A DNA stretch of 64,000 bases from Zoogloea sp. (GTDB lineage Bacteria > Pseudomonadota > Gammaproteobacteria > Burkholderiales > Rhodocyclaceae). Shown one piece after another: positions 52,676 to 61,743 of the stretch. The DNA lies in the NCBI RefSeq assembly GCF_017302315.1, contig NZ_JAFLDT010000001.1, positions 1 through 64,000 of the forward strand, read 5' to 3'. The position numbers and the translations under genes were made by a program. The notes beneath the pieces were generated by a model that worked only from the letters and a program-made list of their open reading frames with translations, was not told where the DNA came from and did no database searches. Within the stretch, counting starts at the first letter, position 1. Every line of letters starts with the position of its first letter.

Positions 52676-55600
52676 ATGCGCCTAACGCCCTACCTGAAAC
52701 ACCTTGCCATCATCTGCGGCGCCTATGCAGTATGCGGACTGCTGGCCCTGCACATTGCCATTCCCCCCGGCTACGTCTCACCACTCTATCCACCGGCAGG
52801 CATTGCCCTTGCCGCCGTCCTGATCTTCGGGCAACGCATCTGGCCAGCCATCTTCATCGGCGCCCTCCTGACCAACATCGAAGCCGTGATGCGGTCCGGA
52901 CTTGAAGGCTGGGCCTGGCTCACCCCGCTGATGGTCGCCGTCGGATCCGTTCTTCAAGCCTTCGCCGGTCGTGCCCTGGCGAGACGCTGGGGGCGCTTTC
53001 CGGAGGGGCTCGACAGCGCCTCGACCACATTGCGATTCCTGTTCCTGGCCGGGCCCGCGAGCTGCCTGATCGGCGCCAGCTTCGGCACCGCATCCCTGAT
53101 TCTGTCGGGTGCCATTCCCCTTGCTGAGGGGCCGTATACCTGGTGGAACTGGTGGGCAGGTGACGCCATCGGCATCCTCATCGCCACCCCGCTGACCTTC
53201 GTCTTCCTCGGCCAACCACGCCACCAATGGGCACCCCGACGGCTCACCCTGGCCTTGCCCATGACGGTCGCCCTGGTACTGCTCGCCGGGCTCCAGACCC
53301 AGCTCGCCCAGTGGGAGCAAGAGCGCCTGCAGAGCCGCTTCGAACGGGATGCCCACTATCAGGGCAGCCTGCTGCTCAAGCGCTTCGCCAACTACAACGA
53401 CGTACTGCAGGCTACGGAAAGGGTCATGGTGGCCGCCCCGCATCTGGACGAAGACGGCTTTCATCAGTTTGCGATGCCCTGGCTATCACGCTTCGAGGGG
53501 ATCCAGGCAATAGGATGGATCCCGCGTGTATCCCACGACAAGCGCGGCCGCTTCGAGGCGTCCGCACGCCGCTCCCCTGGCTCACCCGATTTCGCCATCC
53601 GTGACCGTGACGCAAACAGGGCACTCCATGCCTCCCCTCCATCCGCCGAGTACTACCCGATCCGCTTCATTTCCCCGCTGGCATCCAACCGCCGGGCCAT
53701 CGGCCTCAATGTTCTCTCCGTGCCCATCTCCACCGAAGCCCTTGCCCGTACCCGGGGGACCGGGCGCGCGGCGGCAACCCAGGCCTTCGAGCTCACCCAG
53801 GAAACGGAAAGCAAGCTCGGTGTAGTGATTTACCAGCGCACCAGCCCCGCCCCTGACCAGCACCAAACACGTGCCGATGGCTTTGTCTTCGTCGCCCTGC
53901 GCATCGAGGACGCAGTCAACAGCGTCCTCCAGCGCAATCCCATCAGTGGCGTCGCCTATTGTCTGGCCGAAAAGGCACCGAAAGCGGGCACCGGGCGCCG
54001 CCTTGCCGGTGTGGAGAATTGTCCGGACGCAGGTGAGCAGCGCATCGCGGGGCTGACCCCATGGGTCGAGGACTTCGACTTCGGCGGCCGTACCTGGACC
54101 CTTCGTTTCATCGCGGAGCCGTCCTACGCATCCCACCACCGCGGCTGGGAAGCGTGGACCCTGCTTGCCATCGGGCTGCTCAGCACGGGCATGCTGGGTG
54201 CCTTCCTGCTGACGTCGACCGGGCGTGCCCAGCGCATCGAAGAGTTGGTCCGGCAGCGTACCGCCGAACTGGCCGATGCCAGCCGACGCCTCCGCGCCCA
54301 GCGGGCCATGCTCACCCACGCCGAGCGGATCGCCCAACTGGGAAGCTGGGAAGCCGACCTGCAAACCGGACAAGGTCACTGGTCGACGGAACTATTCTCC
54401 GTGCTGCGGGTACCCCACAGCCAGGAGAGCAATTGCGCCAACCTGCTTGCAGCGCTCCACCCCGATGATCAGCCCCGCCTCCAGCAGGCCTTCGACGATG
54501 TGGCGCAGGGCCTCGTCGGCACCAGCTTTGACGTCCGGCTGCGCAGCAGCGATCAGGACAAGTCCCCGCGCATCGTGCACTTCACCATCGAGGCCGGCAG
54601 CGGCCCGCACATGGGCAGAACCCTGCGCGGAACGGTCCAGGACGTCACCGACAACCGGGCCTCAGAAGCCCACATCCACTACCTCGCCCACTATGACGTG
54701 CTTACCGGCCTGCCCAACCGGAGTCTGTGGATCAACCGCACGGATCAAGCGCTCGCCATCGCCCGCCGCAACCACCTGCAAGCGGGCGTTCTCTTCCTCG
54801 ACCTGGACAATTTCAAGAAGATCAACGACACCCTGGGCCATCCGGTCGGCGACCGCCTGTTGTCTGCTGCCGCCCGACGCCTGAGCACATGCCTGCGGGA
54901 GGAAGATATCCTGGCGCGACTGGGGGGCGACGAGTTCGTCGTCCTCCTGCCCCAGCTCAACCACGCAGAGGATGCCGCCGTGGTTGCCCGCAAGCTCATC
55001 GCCAGCCTGGTCCGCCCCTTTGATATTGACGGTCAGGAGCTCTCCATCTCCACCAGTATCGGCATCGCCCTCCACCCGGGCGATGGCAACGACGTGGATC
55101 AACTCCTCAAGCACGCGGATACGGCGATGTACGACGCCAAGAGCGCCGGTCGAAACGATTTCCGCTTCTTCACGCAGGACATGAACAGCCGCGCCTGCGC
55201 CCGCCTGACCCTCGAGAACGCCCTGCGCCGGGCCCTCGAACGCCATGAACTGGAACTGGACTATCAACCCCAGTGGGCCATGCCGGGTCAGCGCCTGGTC
55301 GGCGTGGAGGCCCTTGTTCGCTGGAACCATCCGGAAAGGGGGCGCATCCCCCCTGGTGAGTTCATCCCGCTCGCCGAAGAAACCGGGCTCATCGAGGCCA
55401 TCGGTGACTGGGTGCTGCATGAAGCTGCACGTCAGCAAGCTGCCTGGCAGGCTGCCGGGCTGCCGCCCCTGACCGTAGCCATCAATATCTCGGCCCTGCA
55501 GTTCCGGCGACCTGGCTTCGTTGATCGCGTCCGTCAGGCATTCGCGGATGCGGGGGTGTCACCCGCAAGCTTCGAGCTTGAACTGACGGAGAGCGCCTTG

Positions 55601-56005
55601 ATGCAACCCAGCGCCGACATCGAAGCGCAGTTCACTGCCCTCCGCAACCTGGGTCTGGGGTTGGCCCTGGACGACTTCGGCACCGGCTACTCCAGCCTGG
55701 TCTACCTCAAGCGCCTGCCCCTCACGCGACTCAAGATCGACCGATCCTTCGTGCAGGATCTGCCGGGAGATGCGGAGGATGCGGCAATCGCTACGGCAAC
55801 CCTGTCCATCGCCCGGGATCTGGGTCTGGAGGTCGTCGCCGAGGGGGTCGAAACGGAAGCCCAACGGGACTTCCTGCTCCAGCGCCATTGCCCGATCATG
55901 CAAGGCTACCTCTTCGCGCGCCCCCTCCGCGCCGCCGACATCAGCACCCTGCTGGCCGCCGGCCCCGACGGATCCAGGTTGGAGGCAGTTGGGGCGGAAC
56001 CGTAG
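52676..56005 (+). CDS. MASE1-CHASE-PAS-GGDEF-EAL c-di-GMP turnover protein
   Basis: An inner-membrane sensor of 1109 residues. The MASE1 membrane domain (about 1-215) has SPLYPPAGIALAAVL. A periplasmic CHASE domain (about 235-490) has GIQAIGWIPRVSHDKRG. After a membrane helix and coiled coil comes a PAS domain (about 540-660). GGDEF is intact (LARLGGDEFVVLLP, about 750). EAL is intact (GVEALVRWNHPE, about 877), as is the metal motif DDFGTGYSSL. Both diguanylate cyclase and phosphodiesterase activity are thus possible. There is little Shine-Dalgarno before the ATG. It stands alone and converges on the LuxR-type regulator. Confidence 0.9.
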   Translation: MRLTPYLKHLAIICGAYAVCGLLALHIAIPPGYVSPLYPPAGIALAAVLIFGQRIWPAIFIGALLTNIEAVMRSGLEGWAWLTPLMVAVGSVLQAFAGRALARRWGRFPEGLDSASTTLRFLFLAGPASCLIGASFGTASLILSGAIPLAEGPYTWWNWWAGDAIGILIATPLTFVFLGQPRHQWAPRRLTLALPMTVALVLLAGLQTQLAQWEQERLQSRFERDAHYQGSLLLKRFANYNDVLQATERVMVAAPHLDEDGFHQFAMPWLSRFEGIQAIGWIPRVSHDKRGRFEASARRSPGSPDFAIRDRDANRALHASPPSAEYYPIRFISPLASNRRAIGLNVLSVPISTEALARTRGTGRAAATQAFELTQETESKLGVVIYQRTSPAPDQHQTRADGFVFVALRIEDAVNSVLQRNPISGVAYCLAEKAPKAGTGRRLAGVENCPDAGEQRIAGLTPWVEDFDFGGRTWTLRFIAEPSYASHHRGWEAWTLLAIGLLSTGMLGAFLLTSTGRAQRIEELVRQRTAELADASRRLRAQRAMLTHAERIAQLGSWEADLQTGQGHWSTELFSVLRVPHSQESNCANLLAALHPDDQPRLQQAFDDVAQGLVGTSFDVRLRSSDQDKSPRIVHFTIEAGSGPHMGRTLRGTVQDVTDNRASEAHIHYLAHYDVLTGLPNRSLWINRTDQALAIARRNHLQAGVLFLDLDNFKKINDTLGHPVGDRLLSAAARRLSTCLREEDILARLGGDEFVVLLPQLNHAEDAAVVARKLIASLVRPFDIDGQELSISTSIGIALHPGDGNDVDQLLKHADTAMYDAKSAGRNDFRFFTQDMNSRACARLTLENALRRALERHELELDYQPQWAMPGQRLVGVEALVRWNHPERGRIPPGEFIPLAEETGLIEAIGDWVLHEAARQQAAWQAAGLPPLTVAINISALQFRRPGFVDRVRQAFADAGVSPASFELELTESALMQPSADIEAQFTALRNLGLGLALDDFGTGYSSLVYLKRLPLTRLKIDRSFVQDLPGDAEDAAIATATLSIARDLGLEVVAEGVETEAQRDFLLQRHCPIMQGYLFARPLRAADISTLLAAGPDGSRLEAVGAEP

Positions 56006-56043
56006 CTAGCCGGCCGGATGTCCACTGCCCGCGCGGTCTCGGC

Positions 56044-56985
56044 CTAGCTGTCGGACATGCCACCCATGCGTATCCGCGCCATGGCCACCGAAGCGGCCGC
56101 CGTGCGGTTCTCCACGCCGAGCTTGGCAAAGACATGCTCCAGGTGCTTGTTCACCGTGCGCGGACTGGACCCGAGGATCTCACCGATATCCGGACTGGTC
56201 TTGCCCTTGATCACCCAGTACAGCACCTCCGCCTCCCGGGCAGTCAGGCGAAAGGCGGCCGTCAGCGCCTCCACCATGGCAGCATCCGACTCCTCGCGCA
56301 GCACCAGCAAGCACTCGTCATCGCCGGCACGTTCGTGGAGATTGAAGATCAGGCGGCGCGCCCCCTGGTTGATATGCAGGGGCGGGAAATCCCGGCCCTG
56401 GCGGCGCGCCCGGGTCGACTCATCGACCCAGGCCATGACCGCTTGCGGCGCCTCGTCTTCGTTGCCGGAAAAGTAATCCTGCATCAGCTTGCGGGCCAAA
56501 GGCGTCTGCCACACAACCCGTCCGCTCTCCGGTCGGATCGCCAGGGTGGCCTGGCCGAACGCGTCCAGGGCGGTGCGAGCCTGCTTCATCAGACGGGCAC
56601 TCTGCATATGGGCAGCTATGCGGGCCAGCACCTCCCGGGGACGGATGGGCTTGGTCACGTAGTCAGCCCCCCCGGCTTCAAAGGCCGCCACCACATGCTC
56701 GGTCTCGGTCAGGCCGGTCATGAAGACAATGGGAATATGGCGGGTGGTGAAGTCGGCCTTCAGGCGCCGGGCGACTTCGAATCCATCGATGCCGGGCATC
56801 ATGGCATCCAGCAGGATCACGTCCGGAAGGCTCTGGCGGGCGCGCTGCAGGGCCGTTTCACCGTTGGTGGCCACCAGCACGGTGTAGCCGGATTCGTCGA
56901 GGGCATCGTGGAGCACGGAGAGATTCTCCGGAATGTCGTCGACGATCAGCACCAGATCGGAGTTGAGCCGGTCGAAATCAGACAT
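56044..56985 (-). CDS. Response regulator with LuxR-type DNA-binding domain
   Basis: A 313-residue regulator. The receiver domain (about 1-130) has LVLIVDDIPEN, LLDAMMPGIDG and TKPIRP. A linker of about 110 residues looks like a degenerate PAS (about 135-240). A LuxR HTH follows (about 245-305), with LTAREAEVLYWVIKGKTSPDIG and VNKHLEHVFAKLGV. The start at 56985 overlaps the kinase stop by eight bases, so it is most likely the output partner of that hybrid kinase. An upstream in-frame extension has no support. Confidence 0.9.
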   Translation of the reverse strand: MSDFDRLNSDLVLIVDDIPENLSVLHDALDESGYTVLVATNGETALQRARQSLPDVILLDAMMPGIDGFEVARRLKADFTTRHIPIVFMTGLTETEHVVAAFEAGGADYVTKPIRPREVLARIAAHMQSARLMKQARTALDAFGQATLAIRPESGRVVWQTPLARKLMQDYFSGNEDEAPQAVMAWVDESTRARRQGRDFPPLHINQGARRLIFNLHERAGDDECLLVLREESDAAMVEALTAAFRLTAREAEVLYWVIKGKTSPDIGEILGSSPRTVNKHLEHVFAKLGVENRTAAASVAMARIRMGGMSDS

Positions 56986-59900
56986 GGCGGGCCTTCTCCA
57001 GCAAAGGGGCAATGGCATCCAGGCGGAAATTGCGGGTCAGCTCGCGAACTTCGGCCACGAAGGGGGCGTAGGCCGGATCGGCCACCTCGATCTCGTCGAG
57101 CCGCGCCAGGATGCCTTTCACGTAGCCCAACTCCACCTGCCTGTTCAGTGGCTCCAGCAGCGCAGCCGGGGGATAGCTCAGGCCGGACGGCAGCCTTGGC
57201 GCGGGGCTAAGCTCGTGGGCTTCGACCCAGCTCAAGCCGAGACGCTCGCCCACCCAGTCGAGCAGCTCGCTGATCTGTACAGGTTTGAGGAAGAAATCGC
57301 GGGCACCGATACCCAGGGCATTGTCATCCGAATGGATGCCACGCTCGTAGGCATTGGCCGAGATGATGGCCACTGGCGTAGCGGCATGCGCCCCTTCGCG
57401 GATTCGCCGCACGGTTTCCCAGCCATCCATGCCCGGCATGGCCAGATCCATGAATATCAGATCGGGCCGGAAATCGTCCAACATCCCCAGACACGCGGGG
57501 CCGGACGCTGCCTCGGCGAGGATAAAACCGAGGGGCTCCAGCAGCGTGAACAGAAACTCCCTGTCCACCCGCTCGTTGTCCACAATCAGGATACGCCGGC
57601 GTTTCCCCTGATAACCCACGGGCCGGCCGCGCGAAATCCCAGCGCGGGCCGACACGCCCTGAACCTGGGGAAGAAAGAGACGTACCCGGAAACAGCACCC
57701 CCGACCGGGGCGGCTGTCCACGGTCAGCTCTCCCCCCATCACATCCGCAAACATGCGACTGATGGTCAGGCCCAGCCCAGCGCCACCGGCGCCCTGGGCT
57801 GAAGTCCCACGGGAAAAGGGGTCGAAAATCCGCTCGTGCTCTTCGGGTGAGATCCCGGGCCCGCTGTCCTCGACCTCGAAAGTGGCCATTTCCATGCGGT
57901 AGGCGAGACGCAGGCAGATGTGCCCCCGGGGGGTGAACTTGACCGCATTGCCGAGGAGGTTGATGAGGATCTGACGCACACGCTTTTCATCGGCCCGGAC
58001 AAACGCCGGAATCTCGCCCTTCGGCTCATAGCGGAATTCGAGTCCCTTGTTGCTGGCCTGCAACTCGAACATGCCGACGATCTGCTGGATGAAGTCCCTG
58101 AAATCCAGTGCCCTCACGTCCAGGGCCAGCTTTCCGCCCTCAATGCGTGCGATGTCCAGGGTACCTTCGATCACCGACAGCAGGTGATCGCCGCTACGCC
58201 GGATCACATTGATGGCCTGGCGCCGAGGCGGGGGAATGGTCTCGTCCCCGTCGAGAATCTGGGCGTAGCCGAGAATGCTGTTGAGGGGCGTGCGCAATTC
58301 GTGGCTGATGGCCGTGATGTAGCGGCTCTTGGCCTGGTTGGCCAGCTCGGCAGCCTGCTTGGCCCGCTGGAGCTGCTCGTCGGTACGCCGGTGGGACTCG
58401 ATCTCGCGCATCAGCAGATGGGTCTGGCGGTTGGACTCCTCCTGGGCCACCTGGCGACTCTTATGGGTCAACACCAGCCACCACACCACCAGGCCCGACA
58501 ACAGCAACAGGGCCGCGTAGCCCTTCAGGAAGGCCATCTGCAAGGCCGGGGCAAATTCGACCGCACTGTCGCCCAGCAGCTTGAGCCCCAGATGATGGAG
58601 CAGCCACACCAGCAGGGCCAGGCCCGGCGCAATGCCCCCCATCAGCAGCAGATAGTGGCCGAGACCACTCTCCAGGTAGGGCCATGCCGCCCGTGGCAGC
58701 AGCCGGCGCATCGCCGCCGACCACTGGGCGGAGAGACGCGCCTGGGGCTTGCAGAGATCGTTGCAACGGGCATCGAGGGAGCAGCACAGGGAGCAGATGT
58801 TGCCCTGGTAGGCCGGGCAACGGGCCAGGTCGTCGGCCTCGTACTCCCTTTCGCAGATCACGCACTGGCGAACGCCGGCCAGCGCAGGCCCGGGCTTGCG
58901 GGCGATGTAGTAACGCCCGCCGGTCGCCCAGGCGATCAAAGGGGAGGTGACAAATGCAGCGACCAAGGCAATCAGCGCGGAGAAGGCCTGGGCGTCGGCG
59001 CCGAACACGCCCAGATAGGCCGACACCGACAACACCGAGGCGATGCCCATCGCCCCCACCCCCACCGGATTGACGTCGTAGAGGTGCGCCCGCTTGAACT
59101 CGATGCCAGGGGGAGACAGGCCGAGGGGTTTGTTGATCACCAGATCGGCCACCACCGCCATCATCCACGAGATGGCCACGTTGGCGTACAGGCCCAGCAC
59201 CTTGCCGATGGCCTGGAAAACATCCAGTTCCATCAGCACCAGGGCGATCAGGGTGTTGAAGACCACCCACACCACCCGCCCCGGATGGCTGTGGGTGAGC
59301 CGGGCAAAGAAGTTGGACCATGCCAGGGAACCCGCATAGGCATTGGTCACATTGATCTTGAGCTGCGACACCACCACGAAGAGGGCCGTTGCCCCGACAG
59401 CCCAGTGCAGGTTGGGAAACACATACTCGTAGGCCGCGAGATACATCTGGTTGGGGTCCACCGCCCGATCCGCCGGCACCGAATTGCTGATGGCCAGATA
59501 GGCAAGCAAGGCCCCGCCAAGCATCTTGACCACCCCCAGCACCACCCAGCCGGGCCCGCCCACCATCACCGCCGCCCACCAGCGGCGGCGGTTGGCCGCC
59601 GTCTGCTCGGGCATGAAGCGCAGATAGTCAGCCTGCTCACCCATCTGGGTGATCAGAGCGATGCCCACGGTCAGCGCGGCGCCAAAGGCATGGACACTGA
59701 ACCCGGGCCCCACCCCGTCCTCACCGCCATAGGCCGCCAGCTCACTGAGGATGTCCGGACGCTCCCGGAACACGAAGACATAGGGGACAACCAACATCAC
59801 CAGCCACAAGGGCAAGGTCAGGCTCTGCAGACTGCTGATGGCGGTGACCCCGTGGGTGACAAGGGGAATCACCACCACGGCGCAAATCAGGTATCCCCAG

Positions 59901-60376
59901 GCCGGCGGAATGTCGAAGGCGAGATCCAGGGCATAGGCCATGATCGCCGCCTCGAGGGCGAAGAAGATGAAGGTGAACGACGCATAGATCAGCGAAGTCA
60001 GGGTGGAGCCGATGTAGCCAAACCCTGCGCCACGGGTCAGCAGATCCATGTCCACCCCGTAACGGGCAGCGTAGATGCTGATGGGCAGGCCCGCCAGAAA
60101 GATGATCAGACCGGTGGCAAGGATCGCCCACAGGGCATTGCCAAAGCCATAGCTCACCAGCAGGGTGGCCCCCACGGCCTCCAGCACCAGGAAGGACGCC
60201 ACGCCGAAGGCCGTGTTGGCCACCCGCAGCTCCGACCAGCGCCGAAAGCTGCGCGGCGTGAAGCGCAGGGCGTAGTCTTCGATGGTCTCCCGGGCGACCC
60301 AGGTATTGTAATCGCGCCGAACCTTGACGACCCGTTGGACGGCCTCCGGCTCCGGCGGAACGGCGCTGTCCATCAC
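56978..60376 (-). CDS. NCS1 permease-like / Cys-cluster / hybrid histidine kinase
   Basis: A 1132-residue fusion. Residues ~20-500 look like a complete NCS1 (nucleobase/cytosine-allantoin) transporter of about 12 helices, with FTPRSFRRWSELRVANTAFG and SQLKINVTNAYAGSLAWSN. A cysteine cluster follows at ~503-541 (CVICE, RCPAYQGNICSLCC, CNDLC). Two to three more helices precede a kinase core: His in AISHELRTPLNSILGYAQ (about 690), then ATPase motifs LLGNAVKFTPRG and DSGPGISPEE. A receiver domain (~925-1045) carries LIFMDLAMPGMDG, and a short C-terminal helical domain ends the protein. The design recalls CbrA-type transporter-kinases, but with NCS1. It overlaps pilR and the LuxR regulator. Confidence 0.9.
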   Translation of the reverse strand: MMDSAVPPEPEAVQRVVKVRRDYNTWVARETIEDYALRFTPRSFRRWSELRVANTAFGVASFLVLEAVGATLLVSYGFGNALWAILATGLIIFLAGLPISIYAARYGVDMDLLTRGAGFGYIGSTLTSLIYASFTFIFFALEAAIMAYALDLAFDIPPAWGYLICAVVVIPLVTHGVTAISSLQSLTLPLWLVMLVVPYVFVFRERPDILSELAAYGGEDGVGPGFSVHAFGAALTVGIALITQMGEQADYLRFMPEQTAANRRRWWAAVMVGGPGWVVLGVVKMLGGALLAYLAISNSVPADRAVDPNQMYLAAYEYVFPNLHWAVGATALFVVVSQLKINVTNAYAGSLAWSNFFARLTHSHPGRVVWVVFNTLIALVLMELDVFQAIGKVLGLYANVAISWMMAVVADLVINKPLGLSPPGIEFKRAHLYDVNPVGVGAMGIASVLSVSAYLGVFGADAQAFSALIALVAAFVTSPLIAWATGGRYYIARKPGPALAGVRQCVICEREYEADDLARCPAYQGNICSLCCSLDARCNDLCKPQARLSAQWSAAMRRLLPRAAWPYLESGLGHYLLLMGGIAPGLALLVWLLHHLGLKLLGDSAVEFAPALQMAFLKGYAALLLLSGLVVWWLVLTHKSRQVAQEESNRQTHLLMREIESHRRTDEQLQRAKQAAELANQAKSRYITAISHELRTPLNSILGYAQILDGDETIPPPRRQAINVIRRSGDHLLSVIEGTLDIARIEGGKLALDVRALDFRDFIQQIVGMFELQASNKGLEFRYEPKGEIPAFVRADEKRVRQILINLLGNAVKFTPRGHICLRLAYRMEMATFEVEDSGPGISPEEHERIFDPFSRGTSAQGAGGAGLGLTISRMFADVMGGELTVDSRPGRGCCFRVRLFLPQVQGVSARAGISRGRPVGYQGKRRRILIVDNERVDREFLFTLLEPLGFILAEAASGPACLGMLDDFRPDLIFMDLAMPGMDGWETVRRIREGAHAATPVAIISANAYERGIHSDDNALGIGARDFFLKPVQISELLDWVGERLGLSWVEAHELSPAPRLPSGLSYPPAALLEPLNRQVELGYVKGILARLDEIEVADPAYAPFVAEVRELTRNFRLDAIAPLLEKARHV

Positions 60377-61743
60377 TCCTTCATGCCCAGCCGCTCCAGG
60401 CGGTAGCGCAGGGAGCGAAAGGTGACACCCAGGGCGCGGGCCGCGGCAGTCCGGTTGCCACCGGATTTTTCGAGCGCCTCTTCGATGGCATGGCGCTCGA
60501 CCTCATCAAGGAAATCCTGGAGGTGCGCACCACCCTGCGTCGTCGGTGTCGCGGGACTCGCCTCGCCCATGTCCGCGGGGTCGAGCAGCAGATCATCGGC
60601 GCGGATCTCGCTGCCGCTGGACAAGGCAAGGGCACGCTCCAGGATGTTCTCGAGCTCACGCACGTTACCCGGGAAGGAGTAGGACACAAGAGCCTTCACC
60701 GCATCGGCGCCAAGGCGCGCGATCGGCAGGCCGGAAGACTCCGCCAGCCGTGCGAGCAGGGTCTCCGCCAGGGCGGGAATGTCCTCGCTGCGCTCGCGCA
60801 GGGCAGGCATGCGCAATTCGATCACGTTGAGGCGGTAGAACAGATCCTGACGAAAGCGCGCCGCCTCGACCATGGCCTTGAGATTCTGATGGGTGGCGCT
60901 GAGGATGCGCACATCCACGGTAGTTTCCACCGTATCACCGAGCCGCCGGAACTTCTTCTCCTGGATGGCCCGCAGCAGCTTGACCTGCATGGGCAGGGGC
61001 AGATCCCCCACCTCATCGAGGAACAGGGTGCCCCCATGGGCCGCCTGGAAAAAGCCCTCCCGATCACTGTCCGCCCCGGTGAACGCCCCTTTGCGCGCGC
61101 CGAAGAACTCGCTTTCCATCAGATTCTCGGGAATCGCCCCGCAATTGACGGCCACAAAGGGGGCCGCCGCCCGCGGCCCGAGCTCGTGGATCATCCGCGC
61201 GGCGCGCTCCTTGCCACTCCCCGACTCACCCGAGATGAACACCGGAGCCTGACTGCGGGAGAGCTTCTCGATCAGCGACCGCACCTGCACCATGGCCTGC
61301 GACTCGCCGATCAGACTGGACGTGTCCTTGCGGCCGGCGTCCTCCTTGGCGGGCACCGAGAACACCGACTTGACCAAGGCCCGTAGCTGATCGATGGAAA
61401 CCGGCTTGGATAGATAGTCGAAGGCGCCGGCCTTGAGCGCCGTAACCGCATTGTCCATGCTGCCGAAGGCCGTGATCACCGCCACCGGCAGATCGCCAAT
61501 GTTCTCGGCGATATGCCGGACCAGTTCAAGGCCGTCACCGTCGGGCAGGCGCATGTCGGTCAGGCACAGGCGGTAGCGCTTTTCGGCCAGCAGGCCGCGC
61601 GCCTCGGCCAGGGTCGCGGCGCCGTCACTGGCGAGGCCCAGACGCAGCAGGGTGAGCTCGAGAAGCTCCCGAATGTCGTCCTCGTCATCGACAATGAGCA
61701 CATCCGGACCACTGGAGCGGGCTCGTCTATCGTTCTGAATCAT
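60373..61743 (-). CDS. pilR: Type IV pilus sigma-54 response regulator PilR
   Basis: NtrC-type regulator, 456 residues, partner of PilS in pilin gene control. The receiver has LIVDDEDDIRELLELTL and TDMRLPDGDGLELVRHI, the PilR pattern. The AAA+ domain has GESGSGKERAA and the sigma-54 contact GAFTGADSD. The FIS HTH at the end is ARALGVTFRSLRYRLERLG. It overlaps pilS by four bases upstream and the NCS1-kinase by four bases downstream. No pilA gene is in the window. Confidence 0.92.
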   Translation of the reverse strand: MIQNDRRARSSGPDVLIVDDEDDIRELLELTLLRLGLASDGAATLAEARGLLAEKRYRLCLTDMRLPDGDGLELVRHIAENIGDLPVAVITAFGSMDNAVTALKAGAFDYLSKPVSIDQLRALVKSVFSVPAKEDAGRKDTSSLIGESQAMVQVRSLIEKLSRSQAPVFISGESGSGKERAARMIHELGPRAAAPFVAVNCGAIPENLMESEFFGARKGAFTGADSDREGFFQAAHGGTLFLDEVGDLPLPMQVKLLRAIQEKKFRRLGDTVETTVDVRILSATHQNLKAMVEAARFRQDLFYRLNVIELRMPALRERSEDIPALAETLLARLAESSGLPIARLGADAVKALVSYSFPGNVRELENILERALALSSGSEIRADDLLLDPADMGEASPATPTTQGGAHLQDFLDEVERHAIEEALEKSGGNRTAAARALGVTFRSLRYRLERLGMKE

